Assembly: GCA_003151975.1 (NCBI GenBank)
Contig: PLZD01000002.1
Location: forward strand, 111,894 to 175,893
DNA length: 64,000 bases
DNA from: Elusimicrobiota bacterium
GTDB taxonomy: Bacteria; Elusimicrobiota; Elusimicrobia; UBA1565; UBA9628
Reading direction: 5' to 3'
Shown here: positions 34,350 through 42,502 of the stretch, piece by piece
Layout of the letters: every line of letters starts with the position of its first letter
Numbering within the stretch: position 1 is the stretch's first letter
Notes under the pieces: model-generated
The model's database searches: none
Told to the model about the DNA's origin: nothing
What the model saw: the letters and a program-made list of their open reading frames with translations, nothing else
Program-made: the position numbers and the translations under genes

Positions 34350-34792
34350 TGGAACAGCCCGTAAGGCTCAAGACCGACGACGCCGTCGCAGCGGCGGTCT
34401 CCGAGGCTCTCATGCTCAAAGACTTTTTCCCGGAATTCAACGCCGAGCACCTCCAGAAACTCTTCCCGCACAGCGGACTATTCCAGTACGAGCCCGAAGC
34501 CGTCGTCATGCGGCAAGGCGACCTCGGCCGCGATATTTTCATCGTTTATTTCGGCGGAGTGCGGGTGCAGCAGGCCTTCGGCAGCATGGCGGCCGAACTC
34601 GCGGCGCTGGGGCCGGGAACGCTCCTCGGCGAAATGGCGATGCTCAAGGACGGGGCCCGCACGGCGACCGTCGTCGCCTCGATGGACAGCCAGATCTTCC
34701 GGCTCGATTTCCAGGATCTTCAGTATATCCTTAAGAACAATCCCCCCCTCGGCGACCATCTGCGGGACCTCGCCAAGAAGAGACAGGGTTGA
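34349..34792 (+). CDS. Cyclic-nucleotide-binding domain protein 1
   Basis: 147 residues forming one CRP-type cNMP-binding beta-roll (about 25-140): LFPHSGLFQYEPEAVVMRQGD, GRDIFIVYFGGVRVQQ, GPGTLLGEMAMLKDGARTATV with the phosphate-cassette-like GEMA, and a closing helix LQYILKNNPPLGDHLRDLA. There is no DNA-binding domain, so it is not a transcription factor. The GTG overlaps the pilT stop by 1 nt. It is the first of three tandem paralogues. Confidence 0.88.
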   Translation: MEQPVRLKTDDAVAAAVSEALMLKDFFPEFNAEHLQKLFPHSGLFQYEPEAVVMRQGDLGRDIFIVYFGGVRVQQAFGSMAAELAALGPGTLLGEMAMLKDGARTATVVASMDSQIFRLDFQDLQYILKNNPPLGDHLRDLAKKRQG

Positions 34793-34799
34793 GCCCGCG

Positions 34800-35327
34800 A
34801 TGATCGCCCGCTGCCCCAGCTGCGCCGCCGAGGTCGAGGAAGACGCCAAGCGTTGCCCGGCCTGCCATTGGGACTTCGCCGCGCGCCGGGCCCCGGCCAA
34901 ACTCGGCATCGACGATGCCGCCGCCGAGGTCCTCAAGCGCGCGCTCAAACTCGAGGATTTCTTTCCCGAATTCACGGCGGAGATCGCCCAAAAGGTCTTC
35001 CCTCGCAGCGGGCTTTTCGCCTACGCCGACAAGGGCTCGCTCGTCGAACAGGGAGAGTCGGGCCGCGACCTTTTCATCGTCTGCCACGGCAGCGTGCAGG
35101 TCGAACGGGGCGACGGGACCGCGACGAAAGTTCTCGCGACTCTCGGCGCAGGCTCGTTGCTCGGCGAAATCGCGCTGATCAAGAACGTTCCGAGGACCGC
35201 CACAGTCACGGCCGTCGAGCAGGCCCAAATCTACCGCTTGGACTTTAACGACCTCCAGTACCTGCTCGCCAACAACAAGGCGCTCGGGGACCATTTGCGC
35301 GAGCTGGCCTCGAGCCGGAGCCGCTGA
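34800..35327 (+). CDS. Zinc-ribbon plus cyclic-nucleotide-binding domain protein 2
   Basis: 175 residues. An N-terminal zinc ribbon (C5, C8, C19, C22; CPSCAAEVEEDAKRCPACHW) precedes a cNMP-binding domain (about 50-170) closely similar to its neighbours, with GSLLGEIALIKNVPRTATV and ending LQYLLANNKALGDHLRELA. The ribbon is nearly the same as that of the protein at 43713. It starts 7 nt after the previous stop and overlaps the next start as TGATG. Confidence 0.88.
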   Translation: MIARCPSCAAEVEEDAKRCPACHWDFAARRAPAKLGIDDAAAEVLKRALKLEDFFPEFTAEIAQKVFPRSGLFAYADKGSLVEQGESGRDLFIVCHGSVQVERGDGTATKVLATLGAGSLLGEIALIKNVPRTATVTAVEQAQIYRLDFNDLQYLLANNKALGDHLRELASSRSR

Positions 35328-35899
35328 TGCTGATCCGCTGCCCCGGCTGTCTCGAGGAAATCCCCGACGACGCGCCCGTTTGCCCGAAGTGCGGCCGCGA
35401 TTTCTCGAAGCTCTCCCGGGTCCCCGAGCCGCCGCCGACCCCGCGCGGGCGGCCCCGGCCGGAGCCCTCGAGCTTGCCCCTCGACAACGAAACCATCGAC
35501 CTCGTTTTCCGCTCTCTCAAGCTCGACACCTTCCTTCCGGGCCTCTCGTCCGACCAATTTCGGAAACTCTTTCCCGGCAGCGGGCTCTACCTCTACCCGC
35601 AAGAGATGATCGTGCTCCGCCAAGGGCGTACCGGCCGCGACCTTTATGTTCTGTGCGCCGGCTCGGTCCGCGTTCAACGCTTGTTCGGCACCGCGGCGGC
35701 GGTCATCGCCGTGCTCGGCCCGGGGGACATCTTCGGCGAGATGGCCTTTCTCGACGACTGCCCCAGGACGGCGACCGTCATCGCGGGCACCGAGTCCAAG
35801 GTCTTCAAGCTGGCCTTCGAGGACCTGCAATATTTCTTAAAGAGCAACCCGATCCTGGCGCAGCACCTCCGCGGTCTGGCCGAGAAGAGACGGTCGTGA
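35327..35899 (+). CDS. Zinc-ribbon plus cyclic-nucleotide-binding domain protein 3
   Basis: 190 residues: ribbon CPGCLEEIPDDAPVCPKCGR (C5, C8, C19, C22), a Pro/Arg-rich linker of about 25 residues and a cNMP-binding domain (about 65-185) with GDIFGEMAFLDDCPRTATV and LQYFLKSNPILAQHLRGLAE. It is the third tandem copy. Its stop overlaps the start of the exported protein gene as GTGA. The phosphate-binding Arg of true cAMP sites is not obvious in any of the three, so the ligand is open. Confidence 0.87.
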   Translation: MLIRCPGCLEEIPDDAPVCPKCGRDFSKLSRVPEPPPTPRGRPRPEPSSLPLDNETIDLVFRSLKLDTFLPGLSSDQFRKLFPGSGLYLYPQEMIVLRQGRTGRDLYVLCAGSVRVQRLFGTAAAVIAVLGPGDIFGEMAFLDDCPRTATVIAGTESKVFKLAFEDLQYFLKSNPILAQHLRGLAEKRRS

Positions 35900-36690
35900 A
35901 CGCGGCGCCGCTCCTGCTTCTGGCCGCGCTGGCCTTCAGCCAGATCCAAGGGACGCCCGAGGAGTGCCCCGCCGGTTCCGAGCGAATCCCGACGGGCAAT
36001 ACTTTGGAACCCTTTCACTGCAAACCCTTCGGCAGCGGCCAGCCGCCGGTCCTGCAGATGACGCCGAACTTTCTCAAGCCGCATTGCCCGAAGGGCTTCG
36101 AGCCCGAGCAAAGTCCCGGCGAGAAGTTTCGCTACCGCTGCATCCCGGTCAAGCGGCAGGACGCCGAGCCGGAGCTGGCGCCCGTTCTTGAAACCACGGC
36201 GCCGGCCAAGCAAAAGAAGAAAGAAGCGCCGACGAATTTTACGGCGCCCGTCGAGTACCTTCGCTACACGATCAAGGACCAGCTTCAGTTCGATTATCCG
36301 AAGGATTGGAAAATGATCAACGGCTGGCAGGACGAAGTGCCGACGCTCTACATCGAGTTCGACACGGGACGCCAGGGCAAGCAAGTGACCGTGGTCGTCT
36401 CGAAGCTCACGCCCGTCGAGCCCGGCTACGAAGACATGGACGCCGCCATCGAGCACGAGAAGGAATACCAGAACGCGGCCGACGCCGGCTCCGGACGCAT
36501 CGCCGGCTTCCCGGCACGCGTGACGGCGCTGGCCAACTCGTCCAAGACCGCGTACGTCAGGCTCGGCGCGGACGACTACCTCACTTTGAGCTACAGCGCG
36601 CCCGAGGATCTTTACAAGACCTTCGAGCCGGTCTACAAGCGTCTCCTGCAATCCTTCAAGATCGCCAAGACGTTTAAGGGAGTCCCATAA
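35896..36690 (+). CDS. Exported protein with Cys-rich N-terminal region and PsbP-like C-terminal domain
   Basis: 264 residues starting with a signal peptide (LLLLAALAFSQIQG). Residues about 20-95 contain five Cys and two short repeats of the form CP.GSE/CPKGFE. A Lys-rich linker leads to a C-terminal domain (about 118-258) with LQFDYPKDWKMINGW and YLTLSYSAPEDLYKTFEPV, the pattern of PsbP/LpqN-like sandwiches. The GTG at 35896 overlaps the previous stop (GTGA), which sets the start. Function unknown; it is the last gene of the pilT run. Confidence 0.78.
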   Translation: MNAAPLLLLAALAFSQIQGTPEECPAGSERIPTGNTLEPFHCKPFGSGQPPVLQMTPNFLKPHCPKGFEPEQSPGEKFRYRCIPVKRQDAEPELAPVLETTAPAKQKKKEAPTNFTAPVEYLRYTIKDQLQFDYPKDWKMINGWQDEVPTLYIEFDTGRQGKQVTVVVSKLTPVEPGYEDMDAAIEHEKEYQNAADAGSGRIAGFPARVTALANSSKTAYVRLGADDYLTLSYSAPEDLYKTFEPVYKRLLQSFKIAKTFKGVP

Positions 36691-36691
36691 C

Positions 36692-37477
36692 ATGGTCATC
36701 AAGGAGCAGCAAGGCCGCGTCCGGATTCTGCGTCTGGCCAATCCCCCCGCCAACATCCTCACCACGAGTCTTCTCGGCGTTCTGAAAGGAGAGATCGAGC
36801 TCGCCGGACGCGATCCGTCGGTGCGCTGCCTCATGCTCGCGTCGTCATATCCGCGCTATTTCTCGACGGGCCTCGATCTTGGAGAGGTGATCAGCTTGCC
36901 TCCGGAACGGCGCGGAGAAGTCTTCGGAGCGCTGTTTGCGACCTACCACGCGCTGGGCGCCTTCCCAAAACCCACTTTGGCCGCCATCGGCGGCTCGGCC
37001 ATCCTCGGCGGCTGGATCCTCGCGATGGCCTGCGACTTTCGGCTGCTTGCCGAGGGCACCGGGCGCATCGCGCTCTCCGAGATCCGCATGGGGCTATCGC
37101 CGGGGTCCGAGCTCATCGCGCGGCTTTCGCGCATCTCGTCCAGCCCGACCTTGGTGAAAGAAATGGTCCTGCGCGGGCGCACGCTGCGCGCCGACGAGGC
37201 GCTGGTCGGCGGCTTCGTCGACCGGCTCGTGCCGGCCGAGGCGTTGGAGGAAGAGTCGCTGAAGGAGGCGCGCCACCTCGCGAAGCTTCCGCACGGGGCG
37301 TACGCCTCGGTCAAGCGGTCTCTTTGGGGCTTTGCGCCCGGCGGGGATGTTCTCTCACCTGAGACGCTCGACGAATTCCACAATCTCCTCGCGTCCCCCG
37401 AGGCGCAGGAAGGCGTGCTCGCCATGCGCGAGAAGAGGCGCCCGCGCTTTTCGGGCGACGACAAGGAGGCGGACTGA
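36692..37477 (+). CDS. Enoyl-CoA hydratase/isomerase (crotonase family)
   Basis: 261 residues of the crotonase fold. The oxyanion-hole segments are ASSYPRYFSTGLDLGE near 50 and AIGGSAILGGWILAMACDFR near 98, and SEIRMGLSPGS follows near 130. The Glu pair of classical hydratases is not clear, so isomerase or another acyl-CoA activity is possible. The ATG is 1 nt after the previous stop. It overlaps the SDR gene at the next start (TGATG), so the two probably act in one acyl-CoA pathway. Confidence 0.88.
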   Translation: MVIKEQQGRVRILRLANPPANILTTSLLGVLKGEIELAGRDPSVRCLMLASSYPRYFSTGLDLGEVISLPPERRGEVFGALFATYHALGAFPKPTLAAIGGSAILGGWILAMACDFRLLAEGTGRIALSEIRMGLSPGSELIARLSRISSSPTLVKEMVLRGRTLRADEALVGGFVDRLVPAEALEEESLKEARHLAKLPHGAYASVKRSLWGFAPGGDVLSPETLDEFHNLLASPEAQEGVLAMREKRRPRFSGDDKEAD

Positions 37478-38295
37478 TGTTCTCGAAAGACCTTTTGAAG
37501 GGCAAAGTCGCGGTGGTGACCGGCGGCGGCACGGGCATCGGCAAGGTCGTCTGCGAGCAGCTCGCCGAGCACGGCGCCGACGTCGTCCTGGCCGCGCGCC
37601 AGCTCGACCGTCTCGAGGAAGCCGCCGCCGCCATCCGCGCCAAAGGCCGCCGGGCCTTGGCTGTCGCGACCGACATCTCCGAGTACGATCAGGTCAAGGC
37701 GCTATTTGAGCGCGTAGACGCGGAGTTCGGCAAAGTCGACCTCATGGTCAACAACGCCGCGGCCAACTTCATCCGGCCGTCCGAGACGCTCACCTCCGTG
37801 CGCTGGCGCAAGGTCATCGACATCGTGCTGCACGGGACTTTCCACTGCACGCTGGAGGCCGGCAAGCGCATGCTCAAGCAAGGCGGGGGCTCGGTCATCA
37901 ACATGGTGACGGCTTACGCCTGGCGCGGGGCACCCGGACTGCTGCCATCATCCGCCGCGAAGGCCGGTGTTGTGGCATTGACCCGCACGCTGGGTGTCGA
38001 GTGGGCGGCGCGCGGCGTTCGCGTGAATGCGATCGCCCCGGGATTTATCGACACGCCGCAGTCGCGCGAGCGGCTCTGGCCCGAGGAGTGGATCCGCGAG
38101 GAATTATTGAACGAGGTGCCCAGCCGCAAATTCGGCACCGAGATGGACGTCGCCAACGCGACTCTCTTTCTCGCTTCCCCGCTTTCGAGCTATGTCACCG
38201 GCGAAGTGCTGGTAGTCGACGGCGGCGAGAGCCTCGGCAAGGGCGCCCTGCGGATCATCGAGAAATCCGGCGCCGTGCGCAAACCCCGGAAATAA
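37477..38295 (+). CDS. SDR oxidoreductase, 2,4-dienoyl-CoA reductase-like
   Basis: 272 residues with TGGGTGIGK (NADP binding, near 16), NNAAANFIRP near 90 and a segment PSSAAKAGVVALTRTLGVEW near 153. The usual catalytic Tyr of YxxxK is replaced by Ser, as in 2,4-dienoyl-CoA reductases (PSASAKAGVEAM in the mitochondrial enzyme). It therefore probably reduces unsaturated acyl-CoA during oxidation of polyunsaturated fatty acids, in line with the overlapping crotonase gene upstream. A terminator hairpin follows directly after the stop. Confidence 0.87.
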   Translation: MFSKDLLKGKVAVVTGGGTGIGKVVCEQLAEHGADVVLAARQLDRLEEAAAAIRAKGRRALAVATDISEYDQVKALFERVDAEFGKVDLMVNNAAANFIRPSETLTSVRWRKVIDIVLHGTFHCTLEAGKRMLKQGGGSVINMVTAYAWRGAPGLLPSSAAKAGVVALTRTLGVEWAARGVRVNAIAPGFIDTPQSRERLWPEEWIREELLNEVPSRKFGTEMDVANATLFLASPLSSYVTGEVLVVDGGESLGKGALRIIEKSGAVRKPRK

Positions 38296-38321
38296 GAAGA
38301 CCCGCCCGAAGGCGGGTCTTC
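38296..38321 (+). terminator. Intrinsic terminator between convergent genes
   Basis: An 11-bp perfect stem GAAGACCCGCC/GGCGGGTCTTC with loop CGAA begins right after the SDR stop. The T-run is short, so termination may be partial. Confidence 0.7.
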
Positions 38322-38343
38322 CGCTAACAACGTCCGGCCGGAT

Positions 38344-38628
38344 TTAGCTGTTGACGGTCTCGCGCTCGTGCCCGTTGTGGCGCGACTCTTTGTAGGCTTC
38401 CTTGGCGGCGCGCGCGGCGGCGACGAGCTGGTCCTTCTTCTCGATGACCGGCTCCTTGACCTTGCTGAGAAACTCCCCGCCCTTGGCGCGGCGCGCCTTG
38501 AGCCACTCGGCGATGTCCTCGCGCGTCTCCTTGCCGGCCTTCGGCGCCAGCAAGATGCCGGCGACGGCTCCGATCAAGGCTCCCGCGACGAACAACAGCG
38601 CTCCCTTCGAACGATTCTCTTCGGCCAT
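38344..38628 (-). CDS. YtxH-like membrane protein
   Basis: 94 residues. A single N-terminal span with the YtxH motif (LFVAGALIGAVAGILLAPKAG near 12-32, then KETREDIAEWL) is followed by a charged helical tail. YtxH proteins are small envelope proteins linked to general stress in Bacillus; no mechanism is known. GGGGG before the ATG may serve as ribosome-binding site. Confidence 0.85.
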   Translation of the reverse strand: MAEENRSKGALLFVAGALIGAVAGILLAPKAGKETREDIAEWLKARRAKGGEFLSKVKEPVIEKKDQLVAAARAAKEAYKESRHNGHERETVNS

Positions 38629-38713
38629 AAATCCCCCTTCGGAATTAAAATAGTTTGCGTCGGCGTACCTACACCTCTTTATACCAGGAAACGGCCCCTC
38701 GAGTCAACGCGTT

Positions 38714-41365
38714 TCAGGGCTGGCGAGGAGGTTCGTCTGTCGACGGGTGCGGAGCGTGCTCGTCGGCCCAGCGCTTGGCGAGCTCGCGCTCAAGCGCGGC
38801 GTAGCGCGCCGTGAAGGCTTTCTCGCGCTCGCGCAGGATTTCGTCCATCTCGAGGCGCAGCGCGGCCTTCGCCTCGTCGACGGACTTCTGAAGCTCGACC
38901 TCGCGTTTGCGCCCTTCCGCGTGAAGCATCGAGACTTTCTGATCATGATCGGATTCCAAAGTCTTCCGCCGAGACTCCAGATCCTTCTCGCGCGAGGATA
39001 GCCACGCGGCCTTCTGTCTTTCCATCTCGGCCGTCTGATGGACGCGCCACTCCTCGACGACGCGCCTCGCGTTCTCTTCGGATTTGGCCGTCTGCTCGGC
39101 GTAGTGGGCGTGCTGGGACTCCAGCGCGCGCAGGCGCCCTTCGACGGCCTCGGCTTCCTTCTTGGCCCAAAGCGATTGGAGAGTCTCCTCCATCTGCTTG
39201 TATTTCGCGTCAAGCGAGGTCTCGCGCTCGCGGGCCATGCGCTCCCAGGCCAGGCGCTCGTTTTCCCACGCCTTCTCCTTGGTCTGCAGCTCGCTCCAAA
39301 GCGATTGAAATCGGACGCCGGCTTCCCGGACCTGGTCTTCGGCCGCGCGCGCGCGGTGCTCCGACTCGAGCTGGGCTTTGCGCGCGGCGGCGGCCTGAGC
39401 CGACAGATCGTCCCGTAGTCGCGAGAGCTCGGAGGCGGCGTTGCCGGTCCGAGCGTCGAGATCTTGGGTGTACTCGGCGCGGAGCTTTGACAGCGCGGCG
39501 TCATGCATCTTTCGACCGTCCATCTCGCGGCGCGAGAACTCGGCGGTCAGCTCGCGCTCGCGGCCTCCGTAGTGGTTCTCGAGCTCGTCCTTGCGCCGCA
39601 CGAGGTCCGACTCCTCCTTGAAGCGCCGGTCGCGGAATTCTTCCTGAAGATCGTTGATGCGCTTCTCGAAATCATGCCGCTGGCCCTCGAGCTCGGTCTG
39701 CTGGCGCCGCACGAGCTCCGTCTCGCGCGCGGCCCACCGGCTGTCGAGGTTTTTCTCCCGGAGGCCGTGATCCGCGATCAGACGAGCCTTGAAGTCGACG
39801 AACTGTTCCTGGGCGGCTTGCAGAGTTCGGTCGACCTCGGCGACTTTCGCGGCGAAAGCTCCCTCGAGGGTTCGCGTGCGCTCCTCGTACTGCTTATCGA
39901 CGGAGGCGCGGGCTTCCGCGAGCGATTTTGCGTTGAGATCGATGAGCTCCGCGCGGCGCCGGTTGAACTCGTCCTCGGCTTGGCGTCTTTCTTCTGAGAA
40001 CGCTTCTCGGCGGGAGACTTCCCGAGCTTGGGCGTCCGCTTCGATGGCGCTCTCTTTCTGCGCGAGAGCCGAGAGCTTCTCCTGATGTGCAAGGTCAAGT
40101 TCCGCGAGCTTTCGCGAAATCAGTTCGTCCTGATGGCGAATGCGCTCGGCTTCCTTGCGCGCCGCCTCCTCGAGCAGATTTTCCTTGAGCCGGCGATTCT
40201 CGGCCTCCAAATCCTCGCGGCGCTTGACATGCGCGAGTGCTTCCGCCGCCCGAGTGGCGTCGGCTTCCTTCAGCTTGTCCTGCCAACTCGTTTGAAGCCG
40301 TTCGGTCTCGACGGCGATTTCTTCCCCGTATTTCTTTAGAAACCGGTTTTCTTTCTCGACCCAGCGGTCGGCCAGCGCGCGCTCGTTCTCCGCGTAGCGG
40401 GCCTCGGCCTCCGTGCAGCGGCGCTTAAAATCCTCGTCGAGCTCCTGGCGGCGGTAATTGAGCTGGTGCTCGATCTCGGCCGAGCGGTCGGCCAACGAGC
40501 GGGCGCGCTCCTCGAACTGCGCGGCGGCGGCTGAGTCGAGCTTTTCCCGAGCGTCCTTAGAGCGCTTCCATAGTCCATTCTCGACTTCGGACCAAGCGGC
40601 CTGCAGTTCCATCTCGCGCTTGGCGTAGCGCTCCTGCAAAGATTGCTCCTTCAGGAGGTACTCGCGCTTGAGCTTCTCCTCGCGGTCGACGATTTTTAGC
40701 TCGAATTCCCGGGCGGCGTTCTCGAGGACCGCCTTCTGCTCCTCGTTTTTGCGGCGCAGGGCCGCGATCGTGCGGTCGCGCTCGGCGACCTCGGCTTCGC
40801 GGCTGGCGATCGAGGCGGCGATCTCGCGGTCGCGCGACTCGCGCAGCTGCGCGACGGTGTCCATGTCCTGGCGGTAGCGCAGGGCGATCTCGCCTTTCTC
40901 GCGCTCAGCTTGGACGAGATCGAGCTCACCCTTCTCGAGCCGCCGCTTAACCTCGCTCCAGCCTTCTTCCTTCTCGCGCTGAACCTGGGCCATGCGCTGA
41001 AGCTCGGCCTGAAGACGCGCGAGATCCTCCTCGAGATGCCGCTGGCTTTCCTGAATCTGGGCGCGCTCCTCGGTGCGGACCTGGATGCGCAAGGACGCCT
41101 TGTAGCGCTCCTCGTCGGCCGCGGCGCGCTTCTCGGCGGTCTCCCACTCCTTGGCCTGCTCTTGCCAGCGCTCGAGAGCGGAGTTGAGCTCGGCCATGCG
41201 GGTTTCAGCCATCTTCCGGCGAGAGGCTTCGTCCTGGACTTGGGACTTCTGCTTGATGAGCTGATCCTGCAGATCGCGGATGGTCGCGAGCGCGCCGCGG
41301 ATGGCGAGGCGCGCGGAATCGAGATTATTGAGCTCTTTGAGAGCTTCTTCGTCCCAGTCTGGCAT
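38714..41365 (-). CDS. Large coiled-coil protein
   Basis: 883 residues that are almost wholly predicted coiled coil: long runs of Glu, Arg, Lys, Gln and Ala with heptad-like patterning, few Pro or Gly, and repeated phrases of the type R.AELE..R....E. No signal peptide, membrane span or catalytic domain is seen. It is about 130 nm long if fully helical, so a cytoskeletal, scaffold or polar-organiser role is possible but unproven. The ATG is 8 nt after TACAAT. A REP-like palindrome lies 50 nt upstream. Confidence 0.85.
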   Translation of the reverse strand: MPDWDEEALKELNNLDSARLAIRGALATIRDLQDQLIKQKSQVQDEASRRKMAETRMAELNSALERWQEQAKEWETAEKRAAADEERYKASLRIQVRTEERAQIQESQRHLEEDLARLQAELQRMAQVQREKEEGWSEVKRRLEKGELDLVQAEREKGEIALRYRQDMDTVAQLRESRDREIAASIASREAEVAERDRTIAALRRKNEEQKAVLENAAREFELKIVDREEKLKREYLLKEQSLQERYAKREMELQAAWSEVENGLWKRSKDAREKLDSAAAAQFEERARSLADRSAEIEHQLNYRRQELDEDFKRRCTEAEARYAENERALADRWVEKENRFLKKYGEEIAVETERLQTSWQDKLKEADATRAAEALAHVKRREDLEAENRRLKENLLEEAARKEAERIRHQDELISRKLAELDLAHQEKLSALAQKESAIEADAQAREVSRREAFSEERRQAEDEFNRRRAELIDLNAKSLAEARASVDKQYEERTRTLEGAFAAKVAEVDRTLQAAQEQFVDFKARLIADHGLREKNLDSRWAARETELVRRQQTELEGQRHDFEKRINDLQEEFRDRRFKEESDLVRRKDELENHYGGRERELTAEFSRREMDGRKMHDAALSKLRAEYTQDLDARTGNAASELSRLRDDLSAQAAAARKAQLESEHRARAAEDQVREAGVRFQSLWSELQTKEKAWENERLAWERMARERETSLDAKYKQMEETLQSLWAKKEAEAVEGRLRALESQHAHYAEQTAKSEENARRVVEEWRVHQTAEMERQKAAWLSSREKDLESRRKTLESDHDQKVSMLHAEGRKREVELQKSVDEAKAALRLEMDEILREREKAFTARYAALERELAKRWADEHAPHPSTDEPPRQP

Positions 41366-41415
41366 GCAGGGGAATTGTACGGGAAACGCGTTACGGATTT
41401 ATTATAAAGGAAGCG

Positions 41416-41492
41416 TGGTGTCAGACGTTCACTAATTTTTCGTTCACTTTTTAAAATAGTGAACGATTCCAAAAAGTGAACGTCTGACACCA
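41416..41492. repeat. Nested REP-like palindrome
   Basis: Outer 18-nt perfect arms TGGTGTCAGACGTTCACT (41416-41433) and its complement (41475-41492) enclose inner arms CGTTCACT (41441-41448) and AGTGAACG (41458-41465). The octamer CGTTCACT thus occurs four times, twice per strand. GTGTCAGAC-type palindromes are known from REP elements moved by RAYT transposases; no transposase lies here. Confidence 0.85.
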
Positions 41493-41605
41493 TGTTTTCC
41501 CTGACCTTGACAGGACCGAGATTACCCTGTATCCTCTGATTGACGCACAAAGTCGGCCTTGCGAGGGAGCGGTTATTACGATAAAATGGATCGCATAGGA
41601 GACCC

Positions 41606-42502
41606 ATGAAATCAGAGACCACTTCTTCGAAATTGGAAATTTCCAAACTCGCCGACGGCGTGATGAAGGTCAAGCTCAGCGGCGGCAAGGGCTTTTTCAA
41701 GATCGGCATCGAGAAAAAGCACGGCGAGGCCAACTCGGTTTTCCTCGAGATCAACGGATCCCGCAAGTTCGAGATCGGCAACGACTGCGACACCTGCCAT
41801 TTCTGGTTCAAGTGCCTGCATGAGCCGCGCCTCTCGACGCAGAAGAAGATCGCCAATCTGCCGAAGACCATCCAGCTCCCCCGTCCCGTGGACGAGAGCA
41901 TGGTCCAGGAACTCTCGCCGATGCTCGAGCTCATGGAGAAGGGCGAGTACGAGGTCTTCGAGACTTCGATCAACCTCTCCGGCCCCTACGACAGCGAGGA
42001 CGAGAACTCCTATTTCTTCAACACCGAGTTCATGGAGCTCTGGGACATCCAGGATCCCAAGGAAGAAGGCCTGCTCTCCGGTTGGGAACATTACGAGTCC
42101 CAGCGCCCGCGCATCTTCCGCCATTCCGAGCACAACATCCTGGAGAAGCAATTCGACATGATCATTCCCTTGGTGCCGCGCGCGGCGCTCAAGGAAGAGT
42201 ACGTCAAGCTCTATCAGTCGATGATCGCCAACGGCGATAGGCCGAGAATCCTTCTCTTGGGTTTTTACCAGCGCGCGATTCCGGAGACCGTCAAGCGCGG
42301 CCAGCTCAAGAACCTGCACTCGTTCTTCGCGGGCTTCGTGCTCGACGGCCATCACAAGCTCGCCGCCTACCGGCGCGCGGGCGTGCCGGCGAAATTTCTG
42401 ACGATCCTCTCGCAGAAAGCCAGCAAGTACTTCCTTCTGAAGGAAGAAGGGACCAACCAGCGGCAGAAGTTCGACGAGCGGCTCGCCTCGCTTGCGGCGT
42501 AG
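41606..42502 (+). CDS. Protein of unknown function with a C-terminal DGHHK motif
   Basis: 298 soluble residues. The N-terminal third carries a CDTCHFWFKC cysteine cluster near residue 58 that may bind metal. The C-terminal part has SFFAGFVLDGHHKLAAYRRAG near 245, which resembles the DGHHR..A segment of ParB/sulfiredoxin-like nucleotide-binding folds. No full family match is recognised. The ATG at 41606 has an AGGAG site. It overlaps the next gene by 11 nt. Confidence 0.7.
   Translation: MKSETTSSKLEISKLADGVMKVKLSGGKGFFKIGIEKKHGEANSVFLEINGSRKFEIGNDCDTCHFWFKCLHEPRLSTQKKIANLPKTIQLPRPVDESMVQELSPMLELMEKGEYEVFETSINLSGPYDSEDENSYFFNTEFMELWDIQDPKEEGLLSGWEHYESQRPRIFRHSEHNILEKQFDMIIPLVPRAALKEEYVKLYQSMIANGDRPRILLLGFYQRAIPETVKRGQLKNLHSFFAGFVLDGHHKLAAYRRAGVPAKFLTILSQKASKYFLLKEEGTNQRQKFDERLASLAA

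Noticed and set aside
37477..38295. Missing catalytic Tyr in the SDR as a sign of an inactive enzyme
   Set aside because: The Ser replacement and surrounding PSSAAKAG segment match active 2,4-dienoyl-CoA reductases, so it is a family trait, not decay.
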